Counted from the first letter of the stretch, positions 25,873 to 36,365 are shown. The stretch: DNA of 64,000 nucleotides from Streptococcus sanguinis (GCA_013378335.1 CP040556.1:1178001-1242000), one strand, 5' to 3'. Numbers and translations: made by a program. Notes: generated from the letters alone by a model not told the origin.

Positions 25873-26606
25873 GTCTCGCTCCGCTAGGTGCGAGACAAAT
25901 AAACCACCCGCTATGCGGGTGCGCATCGAAGGTTATACCAAAAAAACTCCAAACGCGATACAATAAAGGTGTTCAAGCCCATTGTGAAGCGAAAGGAGAA
26001 AAATATGGCGCAAAAGGCACATAGTTTATCACACACAAAGTGGATGTGTAAATATCACATTGTGTTTACACCTAAGTATAGACGAAAAGTTATCTATAAT
26101 CAATATCGAAACAGTTTGGGTGAAATATTTCACCGATTATGTAGTTATAAAGGTGTTGAAATTATCGAGGGTCACTTAATGCCAGATCATGTCCATATGT
26201 TGGTAAGTATTCCACCGAGGATAAGTGTTTCTAGTTTTATGGGGTATTAAAAAGGCAAAAGTGCTCTCATGATGTTTGACAAACACGCCAACCTAAAGTA
26301 CAAGTTTGGGAACCGACATTTTTGGGCGGAAGGTTATTACGTGAGTACAGTAGGGCTTAATGAAGCCACCATTAAGAAATATATCCAAGAGCAGGAAAAG
26401 CATGATATAGCGTTGGATAAATTGAGTGTAAAAGAATATGAGGATCCCTTTAGGGATAGTGGTAAGTGATGCAAACACCTCTTTGAGAGGTTTGTGACGA
26501 GTCAAAAGCAATGAGGCTTGAACAAAGTGAAAGCCAGCGTCTTTAGGCGCTGGCTGGTGATGTGGGCTTATAGCCCTGGTACAAACCACCCGTTAGACGG
26601 GTGGTT
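25873..26606 (+). mobile_element. IS200/IS605-type insertion sequence (decayed)
   Basis: A single HUH transposase gene with subterminal hairpins and no terminal inverted repeats, as in IS200. Left end: GTCTCGC/GCGAGAC (25873-25896) and CACCCGC/GCGGGTG (25905-25921). Right end: GCCAGCG/CGCTGGC (near 26533-26553) and AACCACCCGT/ACGGGTGGTT (26584-26606). The exact cleavage sites are not resolved. Confidence 0.8.
26005..26469 (+). pseudogene. IS200-type transposase TnpA with internal stop
   Basis: Y1 HUH single-strand transposase, 154 codons plus stop. HUH motif HVH in GHLMPDHVHMLV and catalytic tyrosine region AEGYYVSTVGLN are both in the same frame, but a TAA at 26248-26250 interrupts them where the family has leucine (GYLKGK), i.e. 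TTA to TAA. The tyrosine half could only be made by readthrough or from an internal ATG, so the element is probably immobile on its own. Confidence 0.85.
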
Positions 26607-26644
26607 ATGATTTTCACTTAGGAATGATTGTCCCTATTCATTTA

Positions 26645-27904
26645 TCAGAAAACCAAATCGTAAGGAGACTCCAATTTGTCCGCTAGACTTGCTAGAAACT
26701 CCGCTGCGGGCTGACCATCTACAACTTGATGATCAAAAGTCAAGCTGAGCGGCAGGAATTTCTGCTCACAGACCTGTCCTTGGCTGTCAAGAGCCAGTGA
26801 CGTTTGAAGGGCACCAACTCCTAAAATGGCCACTTCTGGTGTATTTAGGATAGGAGTGAAATACTCAATTCCTGCTCCCCCGAGATTGGTAATACTGAAG
26901 GTTGAACCTGAGTAAAGAGCTGGATCCAAAGTTCCTTTACGAGCTTGATTGGCCTCTGTTTTGATAGCTAAGCCCAAATCAGCCAATGTCAGCTTATCCA
27001 CGTGACGAATGACCGGCACCACCAGACCATCACTAAGCGCAGTCGCAATACCGATATGAATATCTTCTACTTCCTGATACTGACCATTGAAATACCAAGC
27101 GTTGAGCTGAGGGTGATCTTTCAATGCCTTGGCAACTGCCTTTGTCAGCAGAGTCGTGATGCTGATTTCGCCATTTTCTAATGGAGAAGCCACCTTATCT
27201 TTCATATCCTGTCTAAAGATCATCAGCCTGCTGATATCCACCTTACGGTGCAAGGTGACCTGAGCTGATGTCTGGAGACTGGTCATCATCCGCTCTGCAA
27301 TAGTCTTGCGAATGCCTGTCAATCCTGCACCATAGTCAGCCTGACTAGCCGGCTGAAGGATTGCTAAACTACTTTCCGGTGCTTGGGTTGGGAGTGCCTC
27401 TGGTTTATGATTCTCTACATCCCGTCGGGTAATGCGGCCCTTGCCTCCCGTTCCTGAAATCATGGAAATATCATATCCTTTTTCCTTAGCAATCTTTCGA
27501 GCCAGCGGAGTGATGAAAATACGTCCTTTTTCATTTTTTCCGACAGTGTTGGAACTTGCTGCCACAGTTTTTTCAGCTAGCTCTGGCTCTGAACCAACTG
27601 CTCCCTTATCACTTTCTGATTTATTCGCAGAGACTTCTTCCGTCTCCATACCTGGAATAGATTCTCCTGCTTCACCAATCCATGCAATTACTTTCTTGCA
27701 CGGGACAGTATCGCCCGCCTGACTGATAATTTTTAAAATCACTCCTGCACTTGGCGCCTCTACATCGCTGGTCAATTTTTCAGAACTGATTTCCAAGACA
27801 GGCTGACCAGCAGCTACGGTGTCGCCTTCCTTGACCAGCCAGTTATTTATCAGACCTTCGGTCATTGTTAAGCCTAGCTTAGGCATTACAATTTCTGTAG
27901 CCAT
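26645..27904 (-). CDS. acoC: Dihydrolipoamide acyltransferase E2 of second dehydrogenase complex
   Basis: 419-residue E2 of conventional layout: lipoyl domain 1-78 with lysine 43 in SSEKLTSD, linker, subunit-binding domain about 128-165 (ITPLARKIAKEKGYDI), catalytic domain from about 195 with DHQVVDG near the end. Differs from the first E2 at 4809, which has no lipoyl domain. Last gene of the acoL-acoA-acoB-acoC operon; acetoin dehydrogenase is the likeliest activity, a second PDH the alternative. Confidence 0.9.
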   Translation of the reverse strand: MATEIVMPKLGLTMTEGLINNWLVKEGDTVAAGQPVLEISSEKLTSDVEAPSAGVILKIISQAGDTVPCKKVIAWIGEAGESIPGMETEEVSANKSESDKGAVGSEPELAEKTVAASSNTVGKNEKGRIFITPLARKIAKEKGYDISMISGTGGKGRITRRDVENHKPEALPTQAPESSLAILQPASQADYGAGLTGIRKTIAERMMTSLQTSAQVTLHRKVDISRLMIFRQDMKDKVASPLENGEISITTLLTKAVAKALKDHPQLNAWYFNGQYQEVEDIHIGIATALSDGLVVPVIRHVDKLTLADLGLAIKTEANQARKGTLDPALYSGSTFSITNLGGAGIEYFTPILNTPEVAILGVGALQTSLALDSQGQVCEQKFLPLSLTFDHQVVDGQPAAEFLASLADKLESPYDLVF

Positions 27905-27917
27905 ACTTGCCTCCCTT

Positions 27918-28949
27918 CTATCTCTTCAGATCGTCAATCAATTCCGCAGCAACTGTCAGAACCTTATCAGCATTAGGAATATAGAGCTGTTCCAAATTCA
28001 CCGCAAATGGTACCGGCACATTTGGCGCGCAGACGCATTTTACCGGGCCATCAAGATAATCAAAGCATTTATCAGTCACTACAGCTGCAATATCCGTCGC
28101 TGTGTTATTATGAGGGTTGGATTCATCAACGATAATCAGCCGTCCAGTTTTCTTGACTGATTCAAAGACTGTCTCCTCATCCCAAGGGGCTACCGTTCTC
28201 AAGTCAATCACTTCAACCGAAATACCATCTTTTTCCAAGCGATCCGCCACCTCATAAGCAACATAAAGCATTTTACCGATAGTAACGATAGTGAGGTCTG
28301 TTCCTTCACGGCGGACAGCAGCCTTTCCAATTGGAACTGTATAATATTCTTCTGGTACCTCTCCCTTGATACCATAGAGAGTCTTATCTTCTGAATAAAT
28401 CACGATATTGTCGTCTTCAATGGAAGCCAGCAGTAACCCTTTAGCATCATACGGAGTTGCTGGAACAACTACCTTTATACCAGGAATAGATCCAAAGATA
28501 CCGTAATATGAACCCGAGTGTTGAGCTGCAGCCGAAGCTCCTGCCCCATGCATGGTCCGCATTGTCATCGGAACCTTGGCCTTACCACCAAACATATAGC
28601 GCATTTTTGAGCCTTGCCCCAGAATGGCGTCAAAGCAGAAACCGATAAAGTCATTGAACATCAGCTCCGGTACTGGCCGCAAGCCAGTCAGGGCCATTCC
28701 AACAGAAGCTGACACGTATCCGTGCTCAGAAATCGGAGTATCAATCACCCGCTCTCGGCCGTATTTTGGCATAAGCCCTTTGGTTACACCCATTACACCG
28801 CCCCAAGCTTCTTCGTTTTCTTCTTCCAAGTGCTTGATTGTTGCACCGCCAGCAATATCTTCTCCCAGAAGGATTACGGTGTCATCTTTTGCCATTGCCT
28901 GATCCAGCGCTTCATTGATTGCTTTCATAAATAACAGTTGTCTAGCCAT
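27918..28949 (-). CDS. acoB: Dehydrogenase E1 component, beta subunit (acetoin dehydrogenase type)
   Basis: 343-aa E1 beta subunit: transketolase pyrimidine domain (ILLGEDIAGGATIKH, ISEHGYVSASVGMALTGLRP) and C-terminal domain (VEVIDLRTVAPWDEETV). The ribosome site AAGGAGG lies about 10 nt before the ATG and close to the end of E1 alpha. Confidence 0.9.
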   Translation of the reverse strand: MARQLLFMKAINEALDQAMAKDDTVILLGEDIAGGATIKHLEEENEEAWGGVMGVTKGLMPKYGRERVIDTPISEHGYVSASVGMALTGLRPVPELMFNDFIGFCFDAILGQGSKMRYMFGGKAKVPMTMRTMHGAGASAAAQHSGSYYGIFGSIPGIKVVVPATPYDAKGLLLASIEDDNIVIYSEDKTLYGIKGEVPEEYYTVPIGKAAVRREGTDLTIVTIGKMLYVAYEVADRLEKDGISVEVIDLRTVAPWDEETVFESVKKTGRLIIVDESNPHNNTATDIAAVVTDKCFDYLDGPVKCVCAPNVPVPFAVNLEQLYIPNADKVLTVAAELIDDLKR

Positions 28950-28967
28950 TTGATCAACCTCCTTCTA

Positions 28968-30041
28968 TCAATCAGCAAATACATCTTCCAACAGAGACTC
29001 AGAACGAGGAATCGGACTGTCTTGAGCAAATTTGATTGCTTCTTCCACATCCTTTCGAGACTCTTCTAAGATGGCATCAAGCTCCTCTTCAGTCAAGAGG
29101 CCATGCTCGATAGCGTAATCACGGAAGACGTCCAGAGCATCCACATCAGCCCAGTCTTTTTCTTCACCTTCCAGAGCCTTGTACCTCTGCTCGTCTCCTT
29201 CAAAGTGACCATGATCCCGATACGTAACAGCCTCAATCAAGGTAGGTCCTTCCCCTCTACGAGCCCGTTCTACAGCTTCCTTAGCTACTTGGTAGACAGC
29301 GAATAAATCCTTACCATTAACCCGGATGCCAGGCATATTATAAGCAGCCGCTCTCTCAGCAATGGTGCCAGACGCTGAAGAATACCATTGCGGTGTCGAT
29401 TCTGCAAAGAAGTTGTTTTCATTGACAAAGATAACTGGCAGTTTCCAAATTGATGCCATATTGAGACATTCGTGGAAATTCCCTTCATTGGCCGCACCGT
29501 CACCGAAGAAGCAGACAGCTACACTGTCGGTTTTCAAGTACTTGTTGCGCATTGCTGCACCGGTAGCTAGACCAAAGCCTCCACCAACCATACCATTGGC
29601 ACCGAGGATTCCCTTGTCCAAGTCAGCGATGTGCATAGATCCGCCTTTTCCTTTTCCAAGTCCAGTCTCCTTACCAAAAATTTCTGCCATCATTCCCTTT
29701 AAATCACCGCCCTTAGCAACACAGTGACCGTGTCCCCGGTGAGTACTGGTAATATAGTCCTGGTCTGTCAAATTTGCACAGACACCCGTAGCAATCGCTT
29801 CCTCTCCGGCATAAAGGTGAACAAAGCCAGGAATCTGTCCTGCAGCAAAGAAACGCCGAGTATTTTCCTCAAAATTACGGATATCCCACATGGTTTTATA
29901 CATGGTCTTGGCTTTTTCTTTGGAAATCTGCTCCACCTCAACTTCAGTAGCATCATGGACTTTTAAATCGACTAGCTCCGATACAGCACTTTGGCTTCTT
30001 GTTTTGGTCAATCGTTGTGGTAAATCTTTATAATTTGACAT
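28968..30041 (-). CDS. acoA: Dehydrogenase E1 component, alpha subunit (acetoin dehydrogenase type)
   Basis: 357-aa ThDP-dependent E1 alpha. THRGHGHCVAKGG, GKGGSMHIADLDKG and the ThDP motif starting GDGAANEGNFHE and ending ENN are clear. A 35-residue N-terminal extension distinguishes it from the E1 alpha at 2135. It follows acoL by 15 bp in one operon. Confidence 0.9.
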   Translation of the reverse strand: MSNYKDLPQRLTKTRSQSAVSELVDLKVHDATEVEVEQISKEKAKTMYKTMWDIRNFEENTRRFFAAGQIPGFVHLYAGEEAIATGVCANLTDQDYITSTHRGHGHCVAKGGDLKGMMAEIFGKETGLGKGKGGSMHIADLDKGILGANGMVGGGFGLATGAAMRNKYLKTDSVAVCFFGDGAANEGNFHECLNMASIWKLPVIFVNENNFFAESTPQWYSSASGTIAERAAAYNMPGIRVNGKDLFAVYQVAKEAVERARRGEGPTLIEAVTYRDHGHFEGDEQRYKALEGEEKDWADVDALDVFRDYAIEHGLLTEEELDAILEESRKDVEEAIKFAQDSPIPRSESLLEDVFAD

Positions 30042-30056
30042 ATTTTTACCTCCTCA

Positions 30057-31395
30057 TTAATCGTCCTGAACGAGTCTTTTTGCGACTTCTTGTATTAGTT
30101 CTGATGTGGTCGGATGAGCAAAAACCGTTTCAAGAACTTGATCCAGCGTTGCTTCAGCCTGCCTCAGCAAAATCAAATTCTGCAGAAGATCTGTACCGTT
30201 CGGACCGACGATGACTGCACCTAGCAGAAGATGGTATTGCTTTTCTGAGATTAGCTTGACATAGCCCTCCGTCTCACCTATAGCGATAGCCCGCCCATTA
30301 TAAGAGAAAGGCAGCTGCTCGACCAGAACATCATAGCCCGCCTTCTCAGCCTCTTCCTTGCTGAGACCAAAAGAAGCCACTTCAGGATTGGTGTAGAGTG
30401 AACGGGAACACCCAGCGGATCAACTGCTTCTTCAGCTCTCCGGCAGATAGCTTTTACAGCCTTTATCCCTTCTGCACTAGCTACGTGAGCCAACATATAA
30501 GATTCCAAAAGATCACCGATAGCATACACATGCTCTTTGGATGTTTCGTAGTATTGATCTACCTTGACAAAATTCCGTTCTGTCAAGGCTAAACCCATAT
30601 CCTTGGCTAGCTCTAGGTTTGGTTTGCGGCCAGTAGCGACCAAAAGATGGTCGAAAGCAACCTGCTCGTTCTCAAGTAAGACAGAATTAGCAGTTACTTC
30701 CTTTATCTGCGCTCCCTGATAAATCATCACCCCCATTTTCTTTAGTTTCTTTTGAATCACATGTCGCGCTTCAGCTTCTTCGGTCAAAAGAATTTCCGGC
30801 GCAACCTCAATAACAGTGACAGCGACACCCAGAGGAGCCATAGCGAAAGCTAGCTCAATTGCGATAACGCCACCTCCGATAATGACTAACTTCTCAGGAA
30901 GCTCCCTCAAGTCAAAAAACGTATCCGTCGTTAGATAGTCAACCTGTTCCAATCCCTTGATAGGAGGCACAAAAGGATAACTGCCAGTAGCCAAAATCAC
31001 ATCTTTGCCACTGATTTCTTTACCATTGACGGAGAAAGTTCGGTCTTTGACAAACTTGGCCTGCCCTTGGATATATTCAATACCTAAAGACTTAAAGCTA
31101 GCATGAATTCCAGATTGCAAACTGGCAACAACCTGATTCTTTCGGTCTACCAATTTCTCAAAATCAATCCTTTCAAGCTTGCTCTCAATGCCATAACGCC
31201 TAGCCTCCTCCATTGTCAGCAACCAATGACCGTGCTGGAGATAAGCCTTAGACGGTATACATCCCACATTCAGGCAGGTTCCGCCGATAGACTTCTTTTC
31301 TACCACAGCCACCTTTTTTCCAAACGAGCTGCTTCTTCAGCAGCCACATAACCGCCCGGTCCAGCACCGATAATCAAAACATCATAAACAGACAA
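30057..31395 (-). pseudogene. acoL: Dihydrolipoamide dehydrogenase E3, frameshifted twice
   Basis: Standard E3 without lipoyl domain. From a TTG at 31395 with a strong AGGAGG, the frame gives LIIGAGPGGYVAAEEAARL and breaks at 31320 in a G run; the next frame starts VAVVEKKSIGGTCLNVGCIP (redox cysteines) and runs to about 30405, where a C run shifts it into YTNPEVASFGLSKEE and a normal C-terminus with HPTTSE. Restoring one base at each site gives a full E3 of about 446 aa. Either assembly error or a real loss leaving PdhD to serve both complexes. Confidence 0.85.
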
Positions 31396-31513
31396 AACAC
31401 TCCTCCTTTCATAAAATGCAAAGGGTGCTCCAACAATCAAAATGATTGCTGTCGGCTATAGATACAAAAAGTATCTCATTATTTTTCGTATACCTAAGAC
31501 TCATTTCAAAATC

Positions 31514-31540
31514 TCAGGATAGAGTCTGCTCAGAAACCAT
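31514..31540 (-). CDS. Possible 8-codon leader ORF upstream of acoL
   Basis: Within the 206-bp clp-acoL gap, AAAGGAGGT is followed by ATG and the ORF MVSEQTLS then TGA. The ribosome site is stronger than many in the window, but nothing else shows translation. It could be a leader peptide or chance. Confidence 0.3.
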   Translation of the reverse strand: MVSEQTLS

Positions 31541-31574
31541 GAACCTCCTTTCTTCATTTTCTTCGTCTACACAT

Positions 31575-31588
31575 AGTAAGCGCTTGCT
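31575..31588. promoter_or_regulatory. cre-like palindrome between clp and acoL
   Basis: AGTAAGCGCTTGCT has the perfect AAGCGCTT core of CcpA sites but three mismatches to the full consensus. It lies just downstream of the clp stop, upstream of acoL. Confidence 0.35.
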
Positions 31589-31601
31589 TTTTAGAAGAAG
31601 C

Positions 31602-33845
31602 TTATACCAAATAATTAAAATCCAGTTGCCCATCCTTCAAACCGACTTGAACTGTCATTTCAGTTGTTTCCTTATTTTCGACCAAATAACGAGCCAAAGG
31701 CGTTTCTAGATAGCGCAAAATGCTTCTTTGAATAGGACGAGCACCAAACTCTGGTTGGTAGCCTTTCTGGGCTAAAAAAGCGTAAACTTCTTCGCTCAGA
31801 TAAAGCTGAATCTTCTGATGTTTCAACCTTTCCTGAAGTTGCCGAACCATAATTTTTACGATATTGATCATATCTTCTGCCCTCAGAGGGTTGAAAATAA
31901 CCGTCTCGTCAATTCGATTTAAAAACTCTGGCCTAAAGCTATGTTGCAGCAAGGACAGAACTTCTTCCTGCGTTTCAGCAGTCAGTCCCTGTTCACTTTT
32001 GAGACTTTCCAAAATCTGCTGGGAGCCAATATTGCTTGTCATAATCAAAATAGTATTTTTAAAGTCGATAGTACGCCCTTTAGAGTCTGTCAAGCGTCCT
32101 TCGTCCAATACTTGCAGCAGGGTGTTAAATACATCCGGATGGGCTTTCTCAATCTCATCCAGCAAGACAATCGAATAAAGCCTTCTACGAACAGCTTCTG
32201 TCAGCTGTCCTCCCTCTTCAAATCCTACGTAGCCTGGCGGTGGACCAACTAAACGAGCCACGGCATGTTTTTCCATGTATTCAGACATATCCAGTCGAAC
32301 CATTTCCAGCTCATTGCCAAACAGCCGCTCAGCAAGGGCTTTTGCCAGAGCAGTCTTCCCAACTCCAGTCGGACCAAGAAAGAGGAATGAACCAATAGGA
32401 CGCTTGGGATTTTGAATTCCTGCTCTCGAGCGCAAAATCGCTTCTGAAACCTTTTGAACAGCCTGGTCTTGCCCTACAATTCTCTGGCGCAGGAGCTTGT
32501 CTAGATTTAGCAGGTGTTCGCGCTCATTGTCCATGATTCCCTGCACTTTGATTCCTGTTATACGCTCTACGATACTAGCTATATCTTCCCGACTGACGTT
32601 TGGTCGTTCAGTTTCCGCTTGAGTTAGCTGGATTTTCTTGACAGCACAAGCCTCATCAATCAAGTCCAGTGCCTTATCAGGCAAATAACGATCTGACAGA
32701 TAACGAATTGAAAGACTAATCGCTGCCTGCAGAGCTTCATCCGTCAGGGAAACTCCGTGAAAGTCCTGATAATTCTCCCGCAGTCCTTGCAGAATTGTCA
32801 ATGCCTTATCTTGATCAGGCTCCTCAATGCGAATGCGCTGGAAGCGCCCCTCCAAAGCTTGATCTAGCTCGAAGCTTTCTCGATAGGCAGCAAAAGTCGT
32901 TGTGCCGATGATATTAATCTGTCCCTGAGCCAAGAGCGGCTTTAAAAGATTACCTGCATCAAGAGAGCCCTCTGTCCGACCTGCTGTCACGATTTGGTGG
33001 ATATCCTCAATATAAAGAATAATCTTCCTCTTAGCAGCCAGCACCTCATCCAAAACAGCCTTGAAGCGCTCTTCAAACTCTCCTCTATATTTAGTTCCGG
33101 CAATCAGTCCGCCTAGATTTAACTTAAAAACTTCCTTGCCCAGTAAATGTTCCGGAACATCATCAGCAATCAATCTGCCAACAAATCCCTCCATTACTTT
33201 GGATTTTCCAACACCTGGAAAGCCTATGAGAATGGCATTGCTCTTGTCTTTTCTGGAAAGGACACGGATAATATCATTGATTTCCTCTTTGCAGCCTATC
33301 ACCTTCCTACCAGTCTGGTCTGCCAACCACTGATTAAAGTTAGTTGCATATTTGCTCAGGGCTTGATAGCGACTCTCCTGACTGGAAGAGACTGCTCGTT
33401 TGCCTTGACGAACCTTATTCAACTTTTTCGCAACCAGCTCCTTATCAATCCCTGCCTGCTTCAAAAAGACAGTTATCGGATTTCGCTGCTGATGAAATAA
33501 ACTGAGAATCAGGTGTTCTACTGTTACTACCTCGTCCCTCAGTTCCGCCCTCTCAGCCTCTGCATCATCTAAAAGATTCTTGAGACGCTGGCTATACTGA
33601 CGTCCAAATCGGTTCTTGTCCGTATGTGAAAATACAGGAATCTTGGCTAGTTCCTGATTGATGACGCTGATAAATTCATTAATATCAAGGTCCAAACCGG
33701 TATAGAATTCCAAGGCAAAAGCCTGAGGCTGGGTCAGCACTGTCCAGACATGCGGAATGTCCACTTGATAATTGTGTTTTTGAATAGCTAATTCCTTTGC
33801 AGCATTTAGTACTTCTTGCAAAAGATGGGTATAGTGTTCGGTCAT
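31602..33845 (-). CDS. Clp/Hsp100 AAA+ ATPase, ClpB/ClpC-like, without M-domain
   Basis: 747 aa: Clp N-domain (1-145); AAA-1 with Walker A GFPGVGKS (208-215) and pore loop [13 protein letters not shown]-2 with Walker A GPTGVGKT (491-498), [11 protein letters not shown] pore loop and LLDEIEKAH. Between AAA-1 and AAA-2 there is almost no coiled-coil middle domain (about 400-420). The stretch between TSNIGS and [10 protein letters not shown] lacks the xGF/IGL-type ClpP loop, so this resembles a ClpB-type unfoldase rather than a ClpP partner. The AAA-1 Walker B reads [10 protein letters not shown] rather than the usual DE. Directly upstream of the aco genes. Confidence 0.85.
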   Translation of the reverse strand: MTEHYTHLLQEVLNAAKELAIQKHNYQVDIPHVWTVLTQPQAFALEFYTGLDLDINEFISVINQELAKIPVFSHTDKNRFGRQYSQRLKNLLDDAEAERAELRDEVVTVEHLILSLFHQQRNPITVFLKQAGIDKELVAKKLNKVRQGKRAVSSSQESRYQALSKYATNFNQWLADQTGRKVIGCKEEINDIIRVLSRKDKSNAILIGFPGVGKSKVMEGFVGRLIADDVPEHLLGKEVFKLNLGGLIAGTKYRGEFEERFKAVLDEVLAAKRKIILYIEDIHQIVTAGRTEGSLDAGNLLKPLLAQGQINIIGTTTFAAYRESFELDQALEGRFQRIRIEEPDQDKALTILQGLRENYQDFHGVSLTDEALQAAISLSIRYLSDRYLPDKALDLIDEACAVKKIQLTQAETERPNVSREDIASIVERITGIKVQGIMDNEREHLLNLDKLLRQRIVGQDQAVQKVSEAILRSRAGIQNPKRPIGSFLFLGPTGVGKTALAKALAERLFGNELEMVRLDMSEYMEKHAVARLVGPPPGYVGFEEGGQLTEAVRRRLYSIVLLDEIEKAHPDVFNTLLQVLDEGRLTDSKGRTIDFKNTILIMTSNIGSQQILESLKSEQGLTAETQEEVLSLLQHSFRPEFLNRIDETVIFNPLRAEDMINIVKIMVRQLQERLKHQKIQLYLSEEVYAFLAQKGYQPEFGARPIQRSILRYLETPLARYLVENKETTEMTVQVGLKDGQLDFNYLV

Positions 33846-33946
33846 ATAGTTCCCTCGCTTTTCTACTGAAAACCAAAGATAACTGTAAACAATATTTTAA
33901 AAATTAACCTATTTTAACAAAAACTTGACTTGATAATCTTATGACT

Positions 33947-33955
33947 ATTATATCA
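33947..33955 (-). promoter_or_regulatory. Extended -10 upstream of clp ATPase
   Basis: TGATATAAT on the minus strand, about 100 bp before the clp start; the -35 is weak. Confidence 0.5.
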
Positions 33956-33982
33956 TTTTCACAATCAATATACTAGAAAACA

Positions 33983-33996
33983 TGTAAGCGTTTTAC
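33983..33996. promoter_or_regulatory. cre-like box upstream of the clp/aco promoter
   Basis: TGTAAGCGTTTTAC matches cre at all but the last two positions and lies upstream of the clp -10, where CcpA can activate rather than repress. The remainder of this 227-bp gap is AT-rich with nothing else identified. Confidence 0.4.
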
Positions 33997-34072
33997 CGTT
34001 TTAATCTAATTTTAACAAAAGTTTGTGAAAAAAATAACACTGAGTTATCCTAAAAGGACAAGCCAGCGCTCT

Positions 34073-35416
34073 TTAAGTTATGATAGTTTTAGCCAAACGA
34101 TTAAGCCGCCACTGAAAGAGAATACCGCTCGTCACCAAACTAGCAATGAGGCCAATCCAATATCCATAAGGGCCAAGCTGGTAAAATGATCTAAGAAGAG
34201 CCCCAGAGGCAGCGAAATTCCCCAATAAGCAATCAAACCTAAGTAAAATGGCACCTGAGTATCCTTATAGCCCCGAAGAATGCCCTGCAAAGGAGCCGCA
34301 AAAGTATCTGCCAACTGGAAAAAAAGGCTGTAGGTCAGAAAAATAGATGTCATACGGATAAACTCGGTATCCGAACCATAGAGTGCAGCCACTCGGTCGC
34401 GTAAGATATAGAGAAAGAGAAAGGTGAAGCCAGCAATTCCCAAGGCCGTCAGCCGCCCGAGTTTACAGAATTTTTTAACATCATCAGGACGGTTGGCTCC
34501 AATTTCATAAGAAACGATGATGGACATTGAGGTTGAAATACTCATAGGAAAGGCATACATTAAGTTTGAAAAATTCATGGCCGCCTGATGGCTGGCAATG
34601 ATTAGTGACGAAAACTTAGCCATGATCAAGCCAACAACCGAGAAAATCACGACTTCAGCAAAAAAACGTTCCTCCGATAGGCAGACCAAGCCGAATGCCT
34701 TCGATTAAGCCCTTTTTATCTAGCGGTCGAATCTTCCACAGCTCATAGACTCGGACTTTTGGATGTTTGACTGCTACCAACAAGGATATGAGGAGCAAAA
34801 CCCAATAAGCCAAAGAAGTCCCAAGTCCAGCTCCTGCTCCGCCCATTTCTGGGAAACCAAATGCTCCGTAGATTAGGGCATAATTGAAAGAGCCATTTAA
34901 AGGCAAAAGTAAGAGCATGAGATACATGGAAAGCTTGGTCAACCCTAGAGCATCAAACAGAGAACGGATGGTGCTAAAGAGCAAAAGAGGAATAATGCCG
35001 AGCGCCAGATACCAAAGATAGTTCTTAGCCACTTCTTCTACTAAAGGCTCTAGGCCAAGGTGAGACAAAACCAGAGGAGCGCCCACAAATACCAAGGCAA
35101 ATAAAATTAGCGATAACCCCAAAGAAAGATAAATAAACTGATAAAAATCAGAAGCAATCTTTTCTTTTTTCCCTTGTCCTAAATGATGCCCAATTATGGG
35201 TACCAAGGCCGACACAATCCCTATCAGCAGGTCGAAAAATGGAATCCAAAGACTAGTTGCCATGGAAACACCAGCCAGATGGAGAGTGTCATACTGACCA
35301 GTCATAGTCGTATCAACAAATGAGGCTGAAAAATTGGCCAGTTGGTAGATCAAGATTGGCAAAAAAATAGAAATAAAGAGCCGCATCCGCTGCTGTAAAT
35401 TATGAGTTTGGTGCAT
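34073..35416 (-). pseudogene. MATE-family efflux transporter, frameshifted twice
   Basis: Multidrug and toxin extrusion family, twelve predicted membrane segments once repaired. First frame (35416 to about 34666) ends LGLPIGGTFF, then a run of seven A on the plus strand (34660-34666; six expected) shifts the frame; the second gives AEVVIFSVVGLIMAKFSS and on to FTSL, where a missing G near 34173 shifts to GPYGYWIGLIASLVTSGI and a stop at 34073. About 446 aa restored. Lies downstream of xpt; substrate unknown. Confidence 0.82.
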
Positions 35417-35530
35417 AGAAATCCCTCAAAAACTTTTTCTACCCAAGTAAAATCAATGAGCTTAGATTTTAGAATATCAACTATCTTTACTATACTATAA
35501 GCCAGACAGATAGTCAAAAGGAAAAGGAAA

Positions 35531-36112
35531 TCATATATCTGCCTCAGTAAAGACAACCTGACCTTTCTCAAAACCTGCGATTCGCGCCAAAGAAAGAACA
35601 CGATAACCAGCAGTTTCCAAAAGTTGACGGCCATCCTGAAAGGATTTTTCAATGACAATGCCTACCGCTTCAACTTGAGCTCCTGCTTGCTCAATAATAG
35701 TAATTAAGCCCTTGGCTGCCTGACCATTAGCCAAAAAATCGTCAATAATCAGCACCTTATCGTCAGAGTTGAGAAATTTCCCAGCAATCGAAACGGTCGA
35801 AGTCACTTGCTTGGTAAAAGAATAAACTTCAACCGTCAAAATCCCTTCTGTCATCGTGATGTTTTTGGCCTTCTTAGCGAAAATCATTGGTAGCCCCAGA
35901 GCCTCTGCTACGTAGACAGCTGGAGCAATACCAGAAGCCTCAATAGTCACTACCTTGGTAATTCCTGCATCCTTTACCGCCTCCGCAAAGACTTGGCCAA
36001 TTTCTTTCATCAATGAAAAATCAACCTGATGGGTCAGAAAAGAGTCAACTTTCAAGATATTTTCACCTAACACTTGTCCATCTCTGAGAATCCGTTCTTC
36101 TAATTTTTTCAT
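35531..36112 (-). CDS. xpt: Xanthine phosphoribosyltransferase
   Basis: 193 aa; salvages xanthine to XMP with PRPP. PRPP loop [16 protein letters not shown] and N-terminal [24 protein letters not shown] are typical. In many Firmicutes xpt has a purine riboswitch, but only about 60 bp separate it from tatA and no aptamer core fits there. Confidence 0.95.
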   Translation of the reverse strand: MKKLEERILRDGQVLGENILKVDSFLTHQVDFSLMKEIGQVFAEAVKDAGITKVVTIEASGIAPAVYVAEALGLPMIFAKKAKNITMTEGILTVEVYSFTKQVTSTVSIAGKFLNSDDKVLIIDDFLANGQAAKGLITIIEQAGAQVEAVGIVIEKSFQDGRQLLETAGYRVLSLARIAGFEKGQVVFTEADI

Positions 36113-36149
36113 TTATCCCCCTTTTCACAAGCCATCTTGACTCTAGCAG

Positions 36150-36173
36150 AAAAACACGGCTATCCGTGTTTTT
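36150..36173 (-). terminator. Terminator after tatA
   Basis: AAAAACACGG and CCGTGTTTTT, perfect stem right after the tatA stop, ending the efe-tat operon. Confidence 0.85.
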
Positions 36174-36176
36174 CGT

Positions 36177-36365
36177 TTACTCTTTTTCATTTTTATTCTC
36201 GGTCTTGTCTTCCTCTCCAGCATGATTGACTGCTTTTTTGAATTCTGAAAACATTTTACCGATTGATTGTCCCAGTTCGGGCAGGCGTTTTGGTCCGAAA
36301 ATGAGCAGGGCTCCCAGAACAATAATGATTACCCCAGGTACTCCGATGTCTTTTAAAAGTCCCAT
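36177..36365 (-). CDS. tatA: Twin-arginine translocase TatA
   Basis: 62 aa: one N-terminal membrane helix (GVIIIVLGALLIF), the FGPKRLPELG hinge and an amphipathic helix, then a charged tail. Pore-forming subunit of a minimal TatAC system. Its start overlaps the tatC stop by one base. The obvious cargo is EfeB, encoded three genes upstream. Confidence 0.95.
   Translation of the reverse strand: MGLLKDIGVPGVIIIVLGALLIFGPKRLPELGQSIGKMFSEFKKAVNHAGEEDKTENKNEKE

Noticed and set aside
31514..31601. A longer protein by reading through the MVSEQTLS stop
   Set aside because: The extended frame has another stop before acoL and no recognisable protein features.
35531..36176. Purine riboswitch before xpt
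   Set aside because: Only about 60 bp lie between tatA and xpt and they hold the tatA terminator; no aptamer-like conserved core.
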